The notes: generated from the sequence alone by a model not told the origin. Shown: positions 18,047 through 26,250, numbered from the stretch's first letter. The stretch: DNA of 36,599 nt from an uncultured Sphingomonas sp. (GCF_946477935.1 NZ_CAMLAC010000012.1:1-36599), one strand, 5' to 3'. Numbers and translations: made by a program.

Positions 18047-19411
18047 ATGGCATCCGCAGCCGACCAGATGGCGCAAAGCATCAGCCTGGCGAAATTCGCC
18101 AAGGCCACCGACCTCAAGAAACGGCTGTGGTTCACGATCGGCGTGCTGATCGTCTTCCGCCTGCTCAGCTATGTTCCGCTGCCGGGCGTCGACCCGACCG
18201 CGCTCGGCATCCTCAGCCAGCGCACCAGCGGGGGCGTGCTCGACTTCTTCAACACCTTCTCCGGCGGTTCTCTCAGCCGCATGTCGCTGATCGCGCTCGG
18301 CGTGATGCCCTACATTACGGCATCAATCGTCGTGCAGCTCGCGACCTCGCTCAGCCCGCAGCTCGCCGCGATCAAGAAGGAAGGCGAGAGCGGCCGCAAG
18401 AAGCTGAACCAGTATACGCGCTACGGCACCGTGTTGCTGACCGCGATCCAGGGCTATTTCATCGCGGTCGGTCTGGAGGCGCTGGGTGCCAATTCCGGCG
18501 TACAGGCGGTGATCGAGCCGGGCTTCACTTTCCGTATCGCAGCGGTCGTATCGCTGATCGGTGGCACCATGTTCCTGATGTGGCTGGGTGAGCAGATCAC
18601 CAGCCGCGGCATCGGCAACGGCGTATCCCTCATCATCATGGCCGGCATCGTCGCGCATTTGCCGACGACGTTGATCAACCTGCTGGAAGGTGGTCGTTCG
18701 GGCAGCATTGATCCGCTGCGCCTGATCGGGATCATCGTGGCGGTGATCGTGCTGATCCTGTTCATCTGCTTCATGGAGCGGGCGCAGCGCCGCATCCTGA
18801 TCCAGTACCCCAAGCGGGCGACGCAGCGCGGCATGCAGGCGGATCGCAGCCATTTGCCGCTGAAGCTGAACACCGCGGGCGTGATCCCTCCGATCTTCGC
18901 TTCGTCGCTGCTGCTGATGCCGCTGACCATCTCGCAGTTCGCGGGCCAGCGGGTGGCGGGCGAGAGCGCCTGGGGCGACTTCATCATCAGCCTGAACCAG
19001 TATCTGCAGCACGGCTCGCCCGTTTACATGCTGCTATACGGTGCCGGCATCGTCTTCTTCTCGTTCTTCTACACCGCAGTCGTGTTCAATCCGGAAGAAA
19101 CGGCGGACAACCTGAAGCGCTATGGCGGGTTCATCCCCGGCATCCGTCCGGGCAAGAACACCGAGACGTATCTGGATTACGTGTTGACCCGGATCACCGT
19201 GATCGGCGCGGCCTATCTGACGATCATCTGCCTGTTGCCGGAATATCTCGTCTCCGCGCTGCAGATCCCCTTCTATCTGGGTGGGACCAGCCTGCTGATC
19301 GTGGTCAATGTGACGATGGATACGGTGACGCAGATCCAGAGCCACTTGCTGGCGCACCAATATGGCGATCTGATCAAGAAGGCGAAGCTGAAGGGCGGGC
19401 GGCTCCGCTAA
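18047..19411 (+). CDS. secY: Protein translocase subunit SecY
   Basis: A 454-residue inner-membrane channel with ten predicted membrane segments. It begins MASAADQMAQSISLAKFAKA, with the first helix near 27-45. The second conserved cytoplasmic region is visible as GGVLDFFNTFSGGSLSRMS (plug region) and GVMPYITASIVVQL. The cytoplasmic loop KLKYGGFIPGIRPGK appears as LKRYGGFIPGIRPGKNTE, the SecA/ribosome contact. With SecE (encoded at 1906-2103) it forms the core of the Sec translocon. It sits after rplO as in most bacteria but is separated by a 167-bp spacer with a hairpin and promoter. adk follows after 40 bp. Confidence 0.99.
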   Translation: MASAADQMAQSISLAKFAKATDLKKRLWFTIGVLIVFRLLSYVPLPGVDPTALGILSQRTSGGVLDFFNTFSGGSLSRMSLIALGVMPYITASIVVQLATSLSPQLAAIKKEGESGRKKLNQYTRYGTVLLTAIQGYFIAVGLEALGANSGVQAVIEPGFTFRIAAVVSLIGGTMFLMWLGEQITSRGIGNGVSLIIMAGIVAHLPTTLINLLEGGRSGSIDPLRLIGIIVAVIVLILFICFMERAQRRILIQYPKRATQRGMQADRSHLPLKLNTAGVIPPIFASSLLLMPLTISQFAGQRVAGESAWGDFIISLNQYLQHGSPVYMLLYGAGIVFFSFFYTAVVFNPEETADNLKRYGGFIPGIRPGKNTETYLDYVLTRITVIGAAYLTIICLLPEYLVSALQIPFYLGGTSLLIVVNVTMDTVTQIQSHLLAHQYGDLIKKAKLKGGRLR

Positions 19412-19451
19412 GGCGGGGTCGGTCGGCACAATCCAAAAGGGGAAGACGCAG

Positions 19452-20102
19452 GTGAACATCATCCTGTTGGGGCCGCCGGGGGCGGGCAAGGGGACGCAGG
19501 CGCAGCGGTTGGTTGCGGAGCGCGGCATGGTGCAGTTGTCGACGGGGGACATGCTGCGGGCCGCGGTGAAGGCCGGTACGCCGGTCGGTCTGCAGGCCAA
19601 GGCGGTGATGGATGCGGGCGAGCTGGTGTCCGACGCGATCGTGTCCGCGCTGATCGGCGAGCGGCTGGACGAGGCGGGCGCGACGGGCGGGGCGATATTC
19701 GACGGGTATCCGAGGACGGCGGCGCAGGCCGAGGCGCTGGACCTGTTGCTGGACGAGCGCGGGCGGGCGCTGGACTATGTGATCGAGCTGGAGGTGGACG
19801 AGGAGGCGCTGGTCGAGCGGATCACCGGCCGCTTCACCTGCGCCAATTGCGGTGCCGGTTATCATGACAGCTTCAAGCCGACTGCGGTCGAGGGCGTGTG
19901 CGATGTCTGCGGTGCGACCGAGTTCAAGCGTCGCCCGGACGACAATGCGGAAACCGTGCGCACGCGCATGGCCGAGTATCGCGCCAAGACCGCGCCGATC
20001 CTGCCGATCTACGAGGCGCGCGGCCTGGTGCGGCGCGTGGACGGGATGGCAGACATGGCCGAGGTAGGACAGGCGATCGCCGGCATTCTCGACGGACGGT
20101 GA
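19452..20102 (+). CDS. adk: Adenylate kinase, zinc-type lid
   Basis: A 216-residue enzyme that interconverts ATP + AMP and 2 ADP. It starts at a GTG (19452) and reads MNIILLGPPGAGKGTQ, with the P-loop at 7-15. The NMP-binding segment STGDMLR is at 30-36, and FDGYPRT (83-89) replaces the usual FDGFPRT. The lid has four cysteines at 130, 133, 150 and 153 in CxxC pairs, the structural zinc site seen in many bacterial adenylate kinases but not in E. coli Adk. It follows secY as in classical spc operons. A terminator lies at 20206-20245. Confidence 0.98.
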   Translation: MNIILLGPPGAGKGTQAQRLVAERGMVQLSTGDMLRAAVKAGTPVGLQAKAVMDAGELVSDAIVSALIGERLDEAGATGGAIFDGYPRTAAQAEALDLLLDERGRALDYVIELEVDEEALVERITGRFTCANCGAGYHDSFKPTAVEGVCDVCGATEFKRRPDDNAETVRTRMAEYRAKTAPILPIYEARGLVRRVDGMADMAEVGQAIAGILDGR

Positions 20103-20109
20103 GGCCATG

Positions 20110-20137
20110 CGGAACATGACGGCGATGTCATGTTCCG
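20110..20137. repeat. Perfect 11-bp inverted repeat after adk
   Basis: CGGAACATGAC (20110-20120) and GTCATGTTCCG (20127-20137) with a 6-base spacer. No T-run on either side. It could be an mRNA 3'-end hairpin or a protein-binding site. Confidence 0.6.
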
Positions 20138-20205
20138 GTCACGCGGGCGCGATCAGACGCCGCGTATAAGATGATCACGGCACCCGAACTCCCGGGGATG
20201 TCGCT

Positions 20206-20245
20206 GGGCCGGCGAGGAAAGCCCTTCGCCGGCCCTTTGCATTTT
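20206..20245 (+). terminator. Intrinsic terminator after adk
   Basis: A perfect 10-bp stem GGGCCGGCGA/TCGCCGGCCC (20206-20215, 20226-20235), then TTTGCATTTT. It ends the secY-adk transcript about 105 bp after the adk stop. Confidence 0.75.
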
Positions 20246-20332
20246 CCGTGATCCGGTTGTGCCCGCTTCTGCATATCCGTCCGCATGGTGGGCGTTAGCG
20301 GTTTGGCAATCACCCTTGATCAGAATTGCGCG

Positions 20333-20737
20333 ATGTACAGCGTCACTTTTCGCCACGACGTAAATCTGTTGGACATCGTCTGGGCAACCCAGTTCACGCC
20401 GGAGACGGCCGCCGACTATGCACGGGACGTGCTGCGCCGCTTCGTGATGGAGCGCTTCAAGCCGGGCTATCTGCTGCGCATGGACATGACGGCCAGCCCC
20501 GTGCAGTCGCAGGCGGGGGCCGCGGTGATCCATGAGCAGCTTCGCGGCTTCCCGCGCGCCAGCGCGATCGCGATCGTCACGCCGAGCGCGATCACGCGCA
20601 TGCAGGTGTGTCGATTGATGACGCAGCCTTATCTGCGGGTTTTCGATACCGCCGGGCCGGCCCTGGAATGGCTGCTGAAAGGCGCAGCCGATACGGAAGC
20701 GCGGCCCGTATCGGCCCATGCGGCAATCGCCCTATAG
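20333..20737 (+). CDS. Uncharacterised protein, possible SpoIIAA/STAS-like fold
   Basis: From the ATG at 20333 the frame encodes 134 residues beginning MYSVTFRHDVNLLDIVWATQ. An in-frame ATG at 20285 would add 16 residues; neither has a clear Shine-Dalgarno sequence, and I prefer 20333 because the alternating strand pattern begins there. The layout looks like a SpoIIAA-like/STAS-type fold: a short strand, a TPETAADYARDVLRRFV helix, a RMDMTA strand, then a helix and the AIAIVTPSA strand. This is inference from pattern; I recognise no named family. It stands between adk and rpsM, interrupting the usual junction, after a terminator. It ends 7 bp before the next small gene, so the two are probably co-transcribed. 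Confidence 0.7.
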   Translation: MYSVTFRHDVNLLDIVWATQFTPETAADYARDVLRRFVMERFKPGYLLRMDMTASPVQSQAGAAVIHEQLRGFPRASAIAIVTPSAITRMQVCRLMTQPYLRVFDTAGPALEWLLKGAADTEARPVSAHAAIAL

Positions 20738-20744
20738 GCACATC

Positions 20745-20978
20745 ATGGATTCGCTGTCGCTATTCGGCCTCGTCGCCGTGTCGTTCACCCTTGTCTGCTA
20801 TGCGATGGAGAGCGGGGCGCACTGGTGGACGCTGGGATTCGTCATCGGCTGTCTGGCTGGTTCGGCCTATGGCTTCCTGCAAGGCGCCTGGCCCTTCGGC
20901 GTGGTTGAGCTGTTCTGGGCCGCCGTATCGTTCCGGCGCTGGCTGAGGTTGCGACGAATGCGGGAACCTCTCGCTTGA
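20745..20978 (+). CDS. Small two-span membrane protein, unknown
   Basis: A 77-residue protein beginning MDSLSLFGLVAVSFTLVCYA. There are two hydrophobic segments (about 4-22 and 29-45), a FLQGAWPFGVVELFWAAVSFRRW motif and a basic tail. Similar short proteins with the pattern GSAYGFLQGAWPFGxVE...RRW occur as conserved hypotheticals in alphaproteobacteria, from memory of the pattern; function unknown. It starts 7 bp after the preceding gene. Its stop codon lies inside the -35 hexamer of the rpsM promoter. Confidence 0.75.
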   Translation: MDSLSLFGLVAVSFTLVCYAMESGAHWWTLGFVIGCLAGSAYGFLQGAWPFGVVELFWAAVSFRRWLRLRRMREPLA

Positions 20979-21003
20979 CAGGGTGTTGCGGGGCGCCTAA
21001 CTG
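20975..21003 (+). promoter_or_regulatory. Promoter of the alpha operon (rpsM-rpsK-rpoA-rplQ)
   Basis: Consensus TTGACA (20975-20980), 17-bp spacer, TAACTG (20998-21003). The predicted leader before rpsM is about 125 nt. The -35 overlaps the stop codon of the upstream small membrane protein gene. Confidence 0.7.
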
Positions 21004-21136
21004 ACCGTTCTTCCACTGTACCATGGTTTCGGCGCCGCTCCGTGCGTGCGTCGCGATCGTGCGTGGTGGAGCCAACGCGTCGAGATGGGGTGTGCGCTGC
21101 CATGCCATACCCCGTGGAGCTAGGAGAATATATTCC

Positions 21137-21505
21137 ATGGCACGTATCGCGGGTGTCAATATCCCGACCAACAAGCGCGTGGTGATCGCGCTGACCTACA
21201 TCCACGGCATCGGTCCGGCCAAGGCCAAGGAAATCACGGCCAAGCTGAACATCGCGGCCGAGCGTCGCGTCCAGGACCTGTCGGACCAGGAAGTCCTGCA
21301 GATCCGTGAGACGATCGACGCCGACCACACCGTAGAGGGCGATCTGCGTCGCGAAACCGCGATGAACATCAAGCGCCTGATGGACCTGGCCTGCTATCGC
21401 GGCCTGCGTCACCGCAAGGGCCTGCCGGTCCGCGGTCAGCGCACGCACACGAACGCACGTACCCGTAAGGGTAAGGCAAAGCCGATCGCGGGTAAGAAGA
21501 AGTAA
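21137..21505 (+). CDS. rpsM: 30S ribosomal protein S13 (uS13)
   Basis: A 122-residue protein beginning [20 protein letters not shown]. It has the conserved [13 protein letters not shown] helix-hairpin region and the basic tail [33 protein letters not shown]13 bridges the 30S head to the 50S subunit and contacts P-site tRNA. The ATG at 21137 follows TAGGAGAATA. It is the first gene of the alpha operon. A long hairpin spans its stop codon. Confidence 0.99.
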   Translation: MARIAGVNIPTNKRVVIALTYIHGIGPAKAKEITAKLNIAAERRVQDLSDQEVLQIRETIDADHTVEGDLRRETAMNIKRLMDLACYRGLRHRKGLPVRGQRTHTNARTRKGKAKPIAGKKK

Positions 21506-21579
21506 AAACAGTCCGGGGGACTGTTTCAACTTCTTCTCCGTCGGAGACAGGTTCGAGGCTGATCGCCTCCCGGTCTCCG
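21495..21579 (+). promoter_or_regulatory. Two stem-loops spanning the rpsM stop and the rpsM-rpsK spacer
   Basis: First hairpin: AGAAGAAGT (21495-21503) with ACTTCTTCT (21529-21537), then AAACAGTCC (21506-21514) with GGACTGTTT (21518-21526), loop GGG; the TAA stop lies in the internal loop. Second: CGGAGAC (21542-21548) with GTCTCCG (21573-21579), enclosing GAGGC/GCCTC. Probable mRNA control, processing or partial termination element. Confidence 0.5.
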
Positions 21580-21607
21580 CACCACGACTAAAGGTCAGGA
21601 TTTTCAA

Positions 21608-21997
21608 ATGGCACAAGCACCGCAGCGTCTTCGCCGTCGCGAGCGCAAGAACATCACCGCCGGCGTCGCGCACGTGAACGCCAGCTTCAACAACACCATG
21701 ATCACCATCACCGACGCGCAGGGCAATGCCATCGCGTGGTCGTCGGCCGGCATGATGGGCTTCAAGGGTTCGCGCAAGTCGACCCCGTACGCTGCCCAGG
21801 TCGCCGCCGAAGACGCGGGCAAGAAGGCCGCCGAGCACGGCGTCCGCACGCTCGAAGTGGAAGTGAAGGGTCCGGGTTCGGGCCGCGAGTCGGCGCTCCG
21901 CGCGCTGCAGGCGGTCGGTTTCCAGATCACCTCGATCCGCGACGTGACCTCGATCCCGCACAACGGCGTTCGTCCGTCCAAGCGCCGTCGCGTCTGA
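21608..21997 (+). CDS. rpsK: 30S ribosomal protein S11 (uS11)
   Basis: A 129-residue protein beginning [20 protein letters not shown]. The conserved core [43 protein letters not shown] (about 25-67) and the C-terminal [19 protein letters not shown] are intact. S11 shapes the 30S platform and the E-site mRNA path. It lies 102 bp after rpsM. rpsD, which follows rpsK in E. coli, is absent; rpoA comes next. Confidence 0.99.
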   Translation: MAQAPQRLRRRERKNITAGVAHVNASFNNTMITITDAQGNAIAWSSAGMMGFKGSRKSTPYAAQVAAEDAGKKAAEHGVRTLEVEVKGPGSGRESALRALQAVGFQITSIRDVTSIPHNGVRPSKRRRV

Positions 21998-22004
21998 TGG
22001 CCCA

Positions 22005-22036
22005 CATGGCCGGCTGACGAGCCGGCCGTGCTTTTT
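22005..22036 (+). terminator. Terminator-like hairpin between rpsK and rpoA
   Basis: GGCCGGCT (22008-22015) with AGCCGGCC (22020-22027), loop GACG, extendable to 11 bp. Then GC and TTTTT (22032-22036). It sits 10 bp after the rpsK stop. As rpoA follows directly it is probably leaky. Confidence 0.6.
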
Positions 22037-22083
22037 CTTGGCTGGAACCGTCCCCGTTCCGGCCCCCAACGCAGGGGAACCCC

Positions 22084-23148
22084 GTGTCTGTCAATGCAAA
22101 GAACTGGCAGGAACTGAAGAAGCCCAACGCGCTCGAAAAGAAGGGCGGCGATGGCAAGCGCAAGGCGACGTTCGTCGCCGAGCCGCTCGAGCGTGGCTTC
22201 GGCCTGACGCTCGGCAATGCGCTGCGTCGCGTGCTCCTGTCGTCGCTCCAGGGCGCGGCGGTCACCTCCATCAAGATCGAGAACGTGCTGCACGAGTTCT
22301 CGAGCCTCGCGGGTGTCCGTGAGGACGTGACCGACATCGTGCTGAACGTGAAGCAGATCGCGATCCGCATGCAGGGCGAAGGCCCGAAGCGGCTCCAGCT
22401 TTCCGCCACCGGTCCGGCCGAGGTTAAGGCAGGCGACATCGCGGTGTCGGGCGACATCGAGGTCATGAACAAGGACCTGGTGATCTGCCATCTCGACGAA
22501 GGCGCCACGCTCAACATGGAGCTGACCGCCGACATCGGGAAGGGCTATGTGCCCGCGAACGCCAACCGTCCGGCTGATGCGCCGATCGGTCTGATCCCGG
22601 TCGATGCGCTCTACTCGCCGGTGCGCCAGGTGTCGTACAAGGTCGATCCGACCCGCGTCGGGCAGGACCTTGACTATGACAAGCTGACGCTGACCATCGA
22701 GACCGATGGTACGGTGACGCCGGAAGACGCGGTGGCCTATGCCGGCCGCATCCTTCAGGACCAGCTTGCGCTGTTCGTCCACTTCGACGACTCGTCGGTG
22801 ACGCGCGTCGCGCCGGTCGGCCAAGCCGCCGTGCCGGTCACCGGTGCCGAGCCGCAGAGCGACACGCAGCAGATCAACCGCTACCTTCTCAAGAAGGTGG
22901 ACGAGCTGGAGCTGTCGGTCCGTTCGGCGAACTGCCTGAAGAACGACAACATCATCTATATCGGCGATCTGGTCGGCAAGACCGAGGCCGAGATGCTGCG
23001 CACCCCGAACTTCGGCCGCAAGTCCCTGAACGAGATCAAGGAAGTGCTGTCGTCCATGGGCCTGCGCCTTGGCATGGAAATCCCCGGCTGGCCGCCCGAG
23101 AACATCGAGGAAATGGCCAAGAAGCTGGAACAGGAGATCATGGGCTAA
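22084..23148 (+). CDS. rpoA: RNA polymerase alpha subunit
   Basis: A 354-residue protein from a GTG start at 22084, preceded by GCAGGGGAACCCC. The N-terminal dimerisation domain spans about residues 1-235, with [36 protein letters not shown] near 30-65. A linker follows, then the C-terminal domain (about 265-335) that binds UP elements and activators, with [38 protein letters not shown]. Length is slightly above E. coli (329). It is flanked by rpsK and rplQ as usual. Confidence 0.99.
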   Translation: MSVNAKNWQELKKPNALEKKGGDGKRKATFVAEPLERGFGLTLGNALRRVLLSSLQGAAVTSIKIENVLHEFSSLAGVREDVTDIVLNVKQIAIRMQGEGPKRLQLSATGPAEVKAGDIAVSGDIEVMNKDLVICHLDEGATLNMELTADIGKGYVPANANRPADAPIGLIPVDALYSPVRQVSYKVDPTRVGQDLDYDKLTLTIETDGTVTPEDAVAYAGRILQDQLALFVHFDDSSVTRVAPVGQAAVPVTGAEPQSDTQQINRYLLKKVDELELSVRSANCLKNDNIIYIGDLVGKTEAEMLRTPNFGRKSLNEIKEVLSSMGLRLGMEIPGWPPENIEEMAKKLEQEIMG

Positions 23149-23198
23149 GCCGCACGCGGGCAGCGATGCTGTCCGCGAGACGGCGAAAGCCCGGCCGG

Positions 23199-23245
23199 CG
23201 GGCCGGCGACAAGCCGGCCCGTTCGACGCCACGACGCGGCTTCGC
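23199..23245 (+). other. Hairpin-rich rpoA-rplQ spacer
   Basis: A perfect 9-bp stem CGGGCCGGC/GCCGGCCCG (23199-23207, 23213-23221) with a 5-base loop, then CGCGGC/GCCGCG around TTC (about 23235-23250). No T-runs. The full spacer (23149-23388, 240 bp) shows no gene and no convincing promoter. Confidence 0.4.
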
Positions 23246-23388
23246 CGCGACGCGGTCCGAATGGCCAGTGATTTCCCCTCTCCATCACCGATGGCGAGGA
23301 TCGACACAGGCAAAGGGTGGCCGCCTGAAGCGCCACCAGGTCTGGGGTTTTCCGTAAGACGGCCCCTTAACGAACGAAGGAATTGAAC

Positions 23389-23811
23389 ATGCGTCATCGC
23401 GTTGGCGGTCGTAAGCTGCAGCGTACCTCGGCCCATCGTACGGCCCTTTTCCGCAACATGTCGGCCGCGCTCATCAAGCATGAGCAGATCACCACCACGC
23501 TCGCCAAGGCGAAGGAGCTTCGCCCCTATGTCGAGAAGCTGGTGACGCTCGGCAAGAAGGGTGGCCTGTCGAACCGCCGTCTGGCGCATGCGCGTCTGCT
23601 GGACGACGCGCAGCTCGTGAAGCTGTTCGACGTGCTGGCGACCCGCTATGCCGATCGTGCCGGCGGTTATACCCGCATCATCAAGGCCGGTATCCGTGCA
23701 TCGGACGCCGCCCCGATGGCGATCATCGAGTTCGTCGACCGCGACGTCTCGGCCAAGGGCCAGGACTCGGGCCCGGTGCAGAGCGAAGAGGATTTCGACG
23801 AGGCCGCCTGA
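23389..23811 (+). CDS. rplQ: 50S ribosomal protein L17 (bL17)
   Basis: A 140-residue protein beginning [20 protein letters not shown]. The N-terminal [23 protein letters not shown] is the family signature. [30 protein letters not shown] follows, then a [25 protein letters not shown] strand pair. An acidic tail ends the protein. L17 lies near the tunnel exit. The ATG at 23389 follows GAAGGAATTGAAC. It is the last gene of the alpha operon, followed by a strong terminator. Confidence 0.99.
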   Translation: MRHRVGGRKLQRTSAHRTALFRNMSAALIKHEQITTTLAKAKELRPYVEKLVTLGKKGGLSNRRLAHARLLDDAQLVKLFDVLATRYADRAGGYTRIIKAGIRASDAAPMAIIEFVDRDVSAKGQDSGPVQSEEDFDEAA

Positions 23812-23839
23812 GCCCGTCGAGACATCGTCTGACCGATCG

Positions 23840-23876
23840 AACGGCCGCTCCCTAACCGGAGCGGCCGTTTTCGTTT
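23840..23876 (+). terminator. Intrinsic terminator of the alpha operon
   Basis: A perfect 12-bp stem AACGGCCGCTCC/GGAGCGGCCGTT (23840-23851, 23858-23869) with loop CTAACC, then TTCGTTT. Its arms closely resemble the S10-leader hairpin at 7548-7573. Confidence 0.9.
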
Positions 23877-23916
23877 CGCAGGCGGTTCATCGCGTGGAAA
23901 GCACGATTGGACCACC

Positions 23917-23948
23917 CTCCCGTCATCAAGCCTGACGGGAGACGGGTG
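23917..23948 (+). promoter_or_regulatory. Hairpin sequestering the ribosome-binding site of the next gene
   Basis: CTCCCGTCA (23917-23925) pairs perfectly with TGACGGGAG (23933-23941), loop of 7. CACCC just upstream can also pair with GGGTG (23944-23948) across a short bulge. The paired 3' arm contains GGGAG, the ribosome-binding site of the ATG at 23949. Translation could therefore be structure-controlled. Confidence 0.5.
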
Positions 23949-24539
23949 ATGCGCAAGGTCGTGCTGGGGGTGGCTTTGTTGGCGTGGAGCGGGGCCGGTA
24001 TCGGCGCGATGCAGGAGACGGTTCCGCCGCCTGCGGAAGCCGGGCATGTCCGGGCCGGCCCGCATCTTCCGCCCGCCGATCGTCGTGCCCTGAAGGAACG
24101 CCGGCGCGAGGAGAAGCAGCAGGCAAGGACCGGAGGGTTCGTGCTGGGTGCCCTTCTGACCGCAACGGTGCTCGCCTTGACGGCCAAGAAGCGGGGGAAC
24201 GATGTCACCGAAGACCTTCTGCGGCAGAATGGCGACGGTGCGGCGATGATCCCCGTCGCGGCCACCCCGCCGATGCGAGTGGAGACGGATGCCGACGCCG
24301 CGGTGCAGGCATGTGCCGGCGCAGTGGAGGGTGAAGGACGCCGCGTTTCACCCCTGGCGCAAGTGGGACAGATCGCCGCGGTGGACCCGCAGGGTGAAGG
24401 CTATGTGATTCGCGGGGAGGTGCTGCTCCGCGCCAGCTACCGCGATGCAGGCGACCAGCGCGGGTTCCGCTGCGAGGTCGATTCGCAGGCCGTGCGCACC
24501 GTCGTGATCAATGATCCGCGACGGCCACCGGCACGGTAG
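23949..24539 (+). CDS. Uncharacterised exported/membrane-anchored protein
   Basis: A 196-residue protein from the ATG at 23949. Residues 1-20 ([20 protein letters not shown]) look like a signal peptide. A charged stretch follows ([18 protein letters not shown], about 43-60), then a hydrophobic segment (about 63-78). The C-terminal domain (about 108-190) has two cysteines (122 and 175) that could form a disulfide, and strand-like segments [13 protein letters not shown] and [15 protein letters not shown]. This reads as a small periplasmic domain tethered to the membrane. I do not recognise a named family. It stands alone between rplQ and guaA, behind a hairpin that covers its ribosome-binding site. 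Confidence 0.7.
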   Translation: MRKVVLGVALLAWSGAGIGAMQETVPPPAEAGHVRAGPHLPPADRRALKERRREEKQQARTGGFVLGALLTATVLALTAKKRGNDVTEDLLRQNGDGAAMIPVAATPPMRVETDADAAVQACAGAVEGEGRRVSPLAQVGQIAAVDPQGEGYVIRGEVLLRASYRDAGDQRGFRCEVDSQAVRTVVINDPRRPPAR

Positions 24540-24571
24540 CATTTCGCGGCCGACGCCGCTATCGGACCGCC

Positions 24572-26125
24572 ATGGAGCACCCCGACAGCATCCTCATCGT
24601 CGATTTCGGCAGCCAGGTCACCCAGCTTATCGCGCGCCGCGTGCGCGAGGCAGGGGTCTATTCCGAGATCGTGCCCTTCCAATCCGCCGCCGAGGCATTT
24701 GCCCGGATCAATCCCGCAGGTGTGATCCTGTCGGGCGGCCCGGCCTCGGTGCCCGACGAGGGCAGCCCGCGCATTCCGCAGGCGATCCTCGACAGCGGCC
24801 TGCCGATGCTTGGCATCTGCTACGGCCAGCAGGCGCTGACCGAGCAACTGGGCGGCAAGGTGGAGAAGGGCGACAGCGGCGAGTTCGGTGAAGCCTATGT
24901 CACCATCGACGAGCCTTGTGCGCTGTTCGACGGCCTGTGGGAACAGGGCGAGCGCCATCAGGTATGGATGAGCCATGGCGACAAGGTGACCGCGCTGGCG
25001 CCCGGCTTCCGCGTGGTGGCGACCAGCCCCGGCGCGCCGTTCGCGATCATTGCCGACGATGCGCGGCGCATCTATGCGATGCAGTTCCATCCTGAGGTGG
25101 TCCATACCCCCGATGGCGGCAAGCTGATCGCCAACTTCGCGCGTCATGTCGTCGGCCTGTCGGGCGACTGGACGATGGCCGAGTTTCGCGACGCCAAGAT
25201 CGCCGACATCCGCGCACAGGTAGGCAAGGGGCGGGTGATTTGCGGCCTGTCCGGTGGTGTCGATTCGGCGGTGGCGGCGGTGCTGATCCACGAGGCGATC
25301 GGCGATCAACTGACCTGTGTGTTCGTGGATCATGGCCTGATGCGCTCGGGCGAGGCGGAGGAGGTCGTCAGCCTGTTCCGCGGGCATTACAACATCCCGC
25401 TCGTCCATGTGGATGCCGAGGAGCTGTTCATGACCGGCCTGGCCGGGGTGACCGATCCTGAGGCCAAGCGCAAGTTCATCGGCAAGACCTTCATCGACGT
25501 GTTCGAGGCCGAGGCCAAGAAGATCGGTGGCGCCGAGTTCCTGGCGCAAGGCACACTGTACCCCGATGTCATCGAAAGCGTCAGCTTCACCGGTGGCCCG
25601 TCGGTGACGATCAAGAGCCACCACAATGTCGGCGGCCTGCCGGCGCGCATGAACATGAAGCTGGTCGAACCCTTGCGCGAGTTGTTCAAGGACGAGGTTC
25701 GCGTCCTCGGCCGGGAACTGGGTTTGCCGGAGGCCTTTGTGGGCCGGCATCCCTTCCCCGGACCCGGTCTGGCGATCCGCATCCCGGGCGAGGTCAGCAA
25801 GGATCGCTGCGACATCCTGCGCAAGGCGGACGCGATCTATCTGGAAGAGATTCGCCGCGCCGGCCTGTATGATGCGATCTGGCAGGCGTTCGCGGTGCTG
25901 CTGCCGGTGCGTACCGTGGGCGTGATGGGCGACAGCCGTACCTATGACCACGTTCTGGCGTTGCGTGCGGTGACCTCGGTGGATGGCATGACGGCACAGG
26001 CTTTCGATTTTCCCGGCGACTTCCTGCCGCGGATCGCGACGCGCATCATCAACGAGGTGCGCGGCATCAACCGGGTGACCTACGACTATACGTCGAAGCC
26101 GCCGGGCACGATCGAGTGGGAGTGA
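24572..26125 (+). CDS. guaA: GMP synthase (glutamine-hydrolysing)
   Basis: A 517-residue enzyme converting XMP, ATP and glutamine to GMP, the last step of guanine nucleotide synthesis. The class I glutamine amidotransferase domain (1-200) has nucleophile Cys83 in LGICYGQQ and the pair His173/Glu175 in QFHPEV. The ATP pyrophosphatase domain carries the PP-loop SGGVDS at 227-232. The C-terminal dimerisation domain ends in [16 protein letters not shown], the canonical GuaA terminus. The ATG at 24572 lies 32 bp after the preceding gene and lacks a strong Shine-Dalgarno sequence. A terminator follows at 26138. Confidence 0.99.
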   Translation: MEHPDSILIVDFGSQVTQLIARRVREAGVYSEIVPFQSAAEAFARINPAGVILSGGPASVPDEGSPRIPQAILDSGLPMLGICYGQQALTEQLGGKVEKGDSGEFGEAYVTIDEPCALFDGLWEQGERHQVWMSHGDKVTALAPGFRVVATSPGAPFAIIADDARRIYAMQFHPEVVHTPDGGKLIANFARHVVGLSGDWTMAEFRDAKIADIRAQVGKGRVICGLSGGVDSAVAAVLIHEAIGDQLTCVFVDHGLMRSGEAEEVVSLFRGHYNIPLVHVDAEELFMTGLAGVTDPEAKRKFIGKTFIDVFEAEAKKIGGAEFLAQGTLYPDVIESVSFTGGPSVTIKSHHNVGGLPARMNMKLVEPLRELFKDEVRVLGRELGLPEAFVGRHPFPGPGLAIRIPGEVSKDRCDILRKADAIYLEEIRRAGLYDAIWQAFAVLLPVRTVGVMGDSRTYDHVLALRAVTSVDGMTAQAFDFPGDFLPRIATRIINEVRGINRVTYDYTSKPPGTIEWE

Positions 26126-26137
26126 TCGTCTGATCAG

Positions 26138-26161
26138 CGGCGGCTTCGGGCCGCCGTTTTT
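26138..26161 (+). terminator. Intrinsic terminator after guaA
   Basis: CGGCGGC (26138-26144) with GCCGCCG (26150-26156), loop TTCGG, then TTTTT (26157-26161). Confidence 0.9.
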
Positions 26162-26173
26162 CATTTGGGGAAA

Positions 26174-26250
26174 TGGCGCGCCCGGAGGGATTCGAACCCC
26201 CGACCGAGGAGGTAGAAGCTCCTTGCTCTATCCAACTGAGCTACGGACGC
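26174..26250 (-). tRNA. tRNA-Arg (TCT anticodon)
   Basis: A 77-nt minus-strand cloverleaf: acceptor GCGTCCG with CGGGCGC (one T.G pair), D-loop AGCTCAGTTGGATAGAGC, anticodon arm GGAGC TTCTACC with anticodon TCT, T-arm GGGGGTTCGAATCCCTC and an encoded 3' CCA. It reads AGA/AGG, rare codons in this GC-rich genome. It lies head-to-head with the transporter gene. Confidence 0.96.

Noticed and set aside
20731..20745. TATAGG directly before the 77-residue membrane protein gene
   Set aside because: The hexamer contains the stop codon of the previous gene and no acceptable -35 lies 17 bp upstream.
21604..23589. 661-codon minus-strand frame opposite rpsK-rpoA
   Set aside because: Spans several genes and spacers in antisense with no family resemblance; explained by codon bias of the sense genes.
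24437..26164. 575-codon minus-strand frame opposite guaA
   Set aside because: Antisense shadow; guaA is unambiguous on the plus strand.
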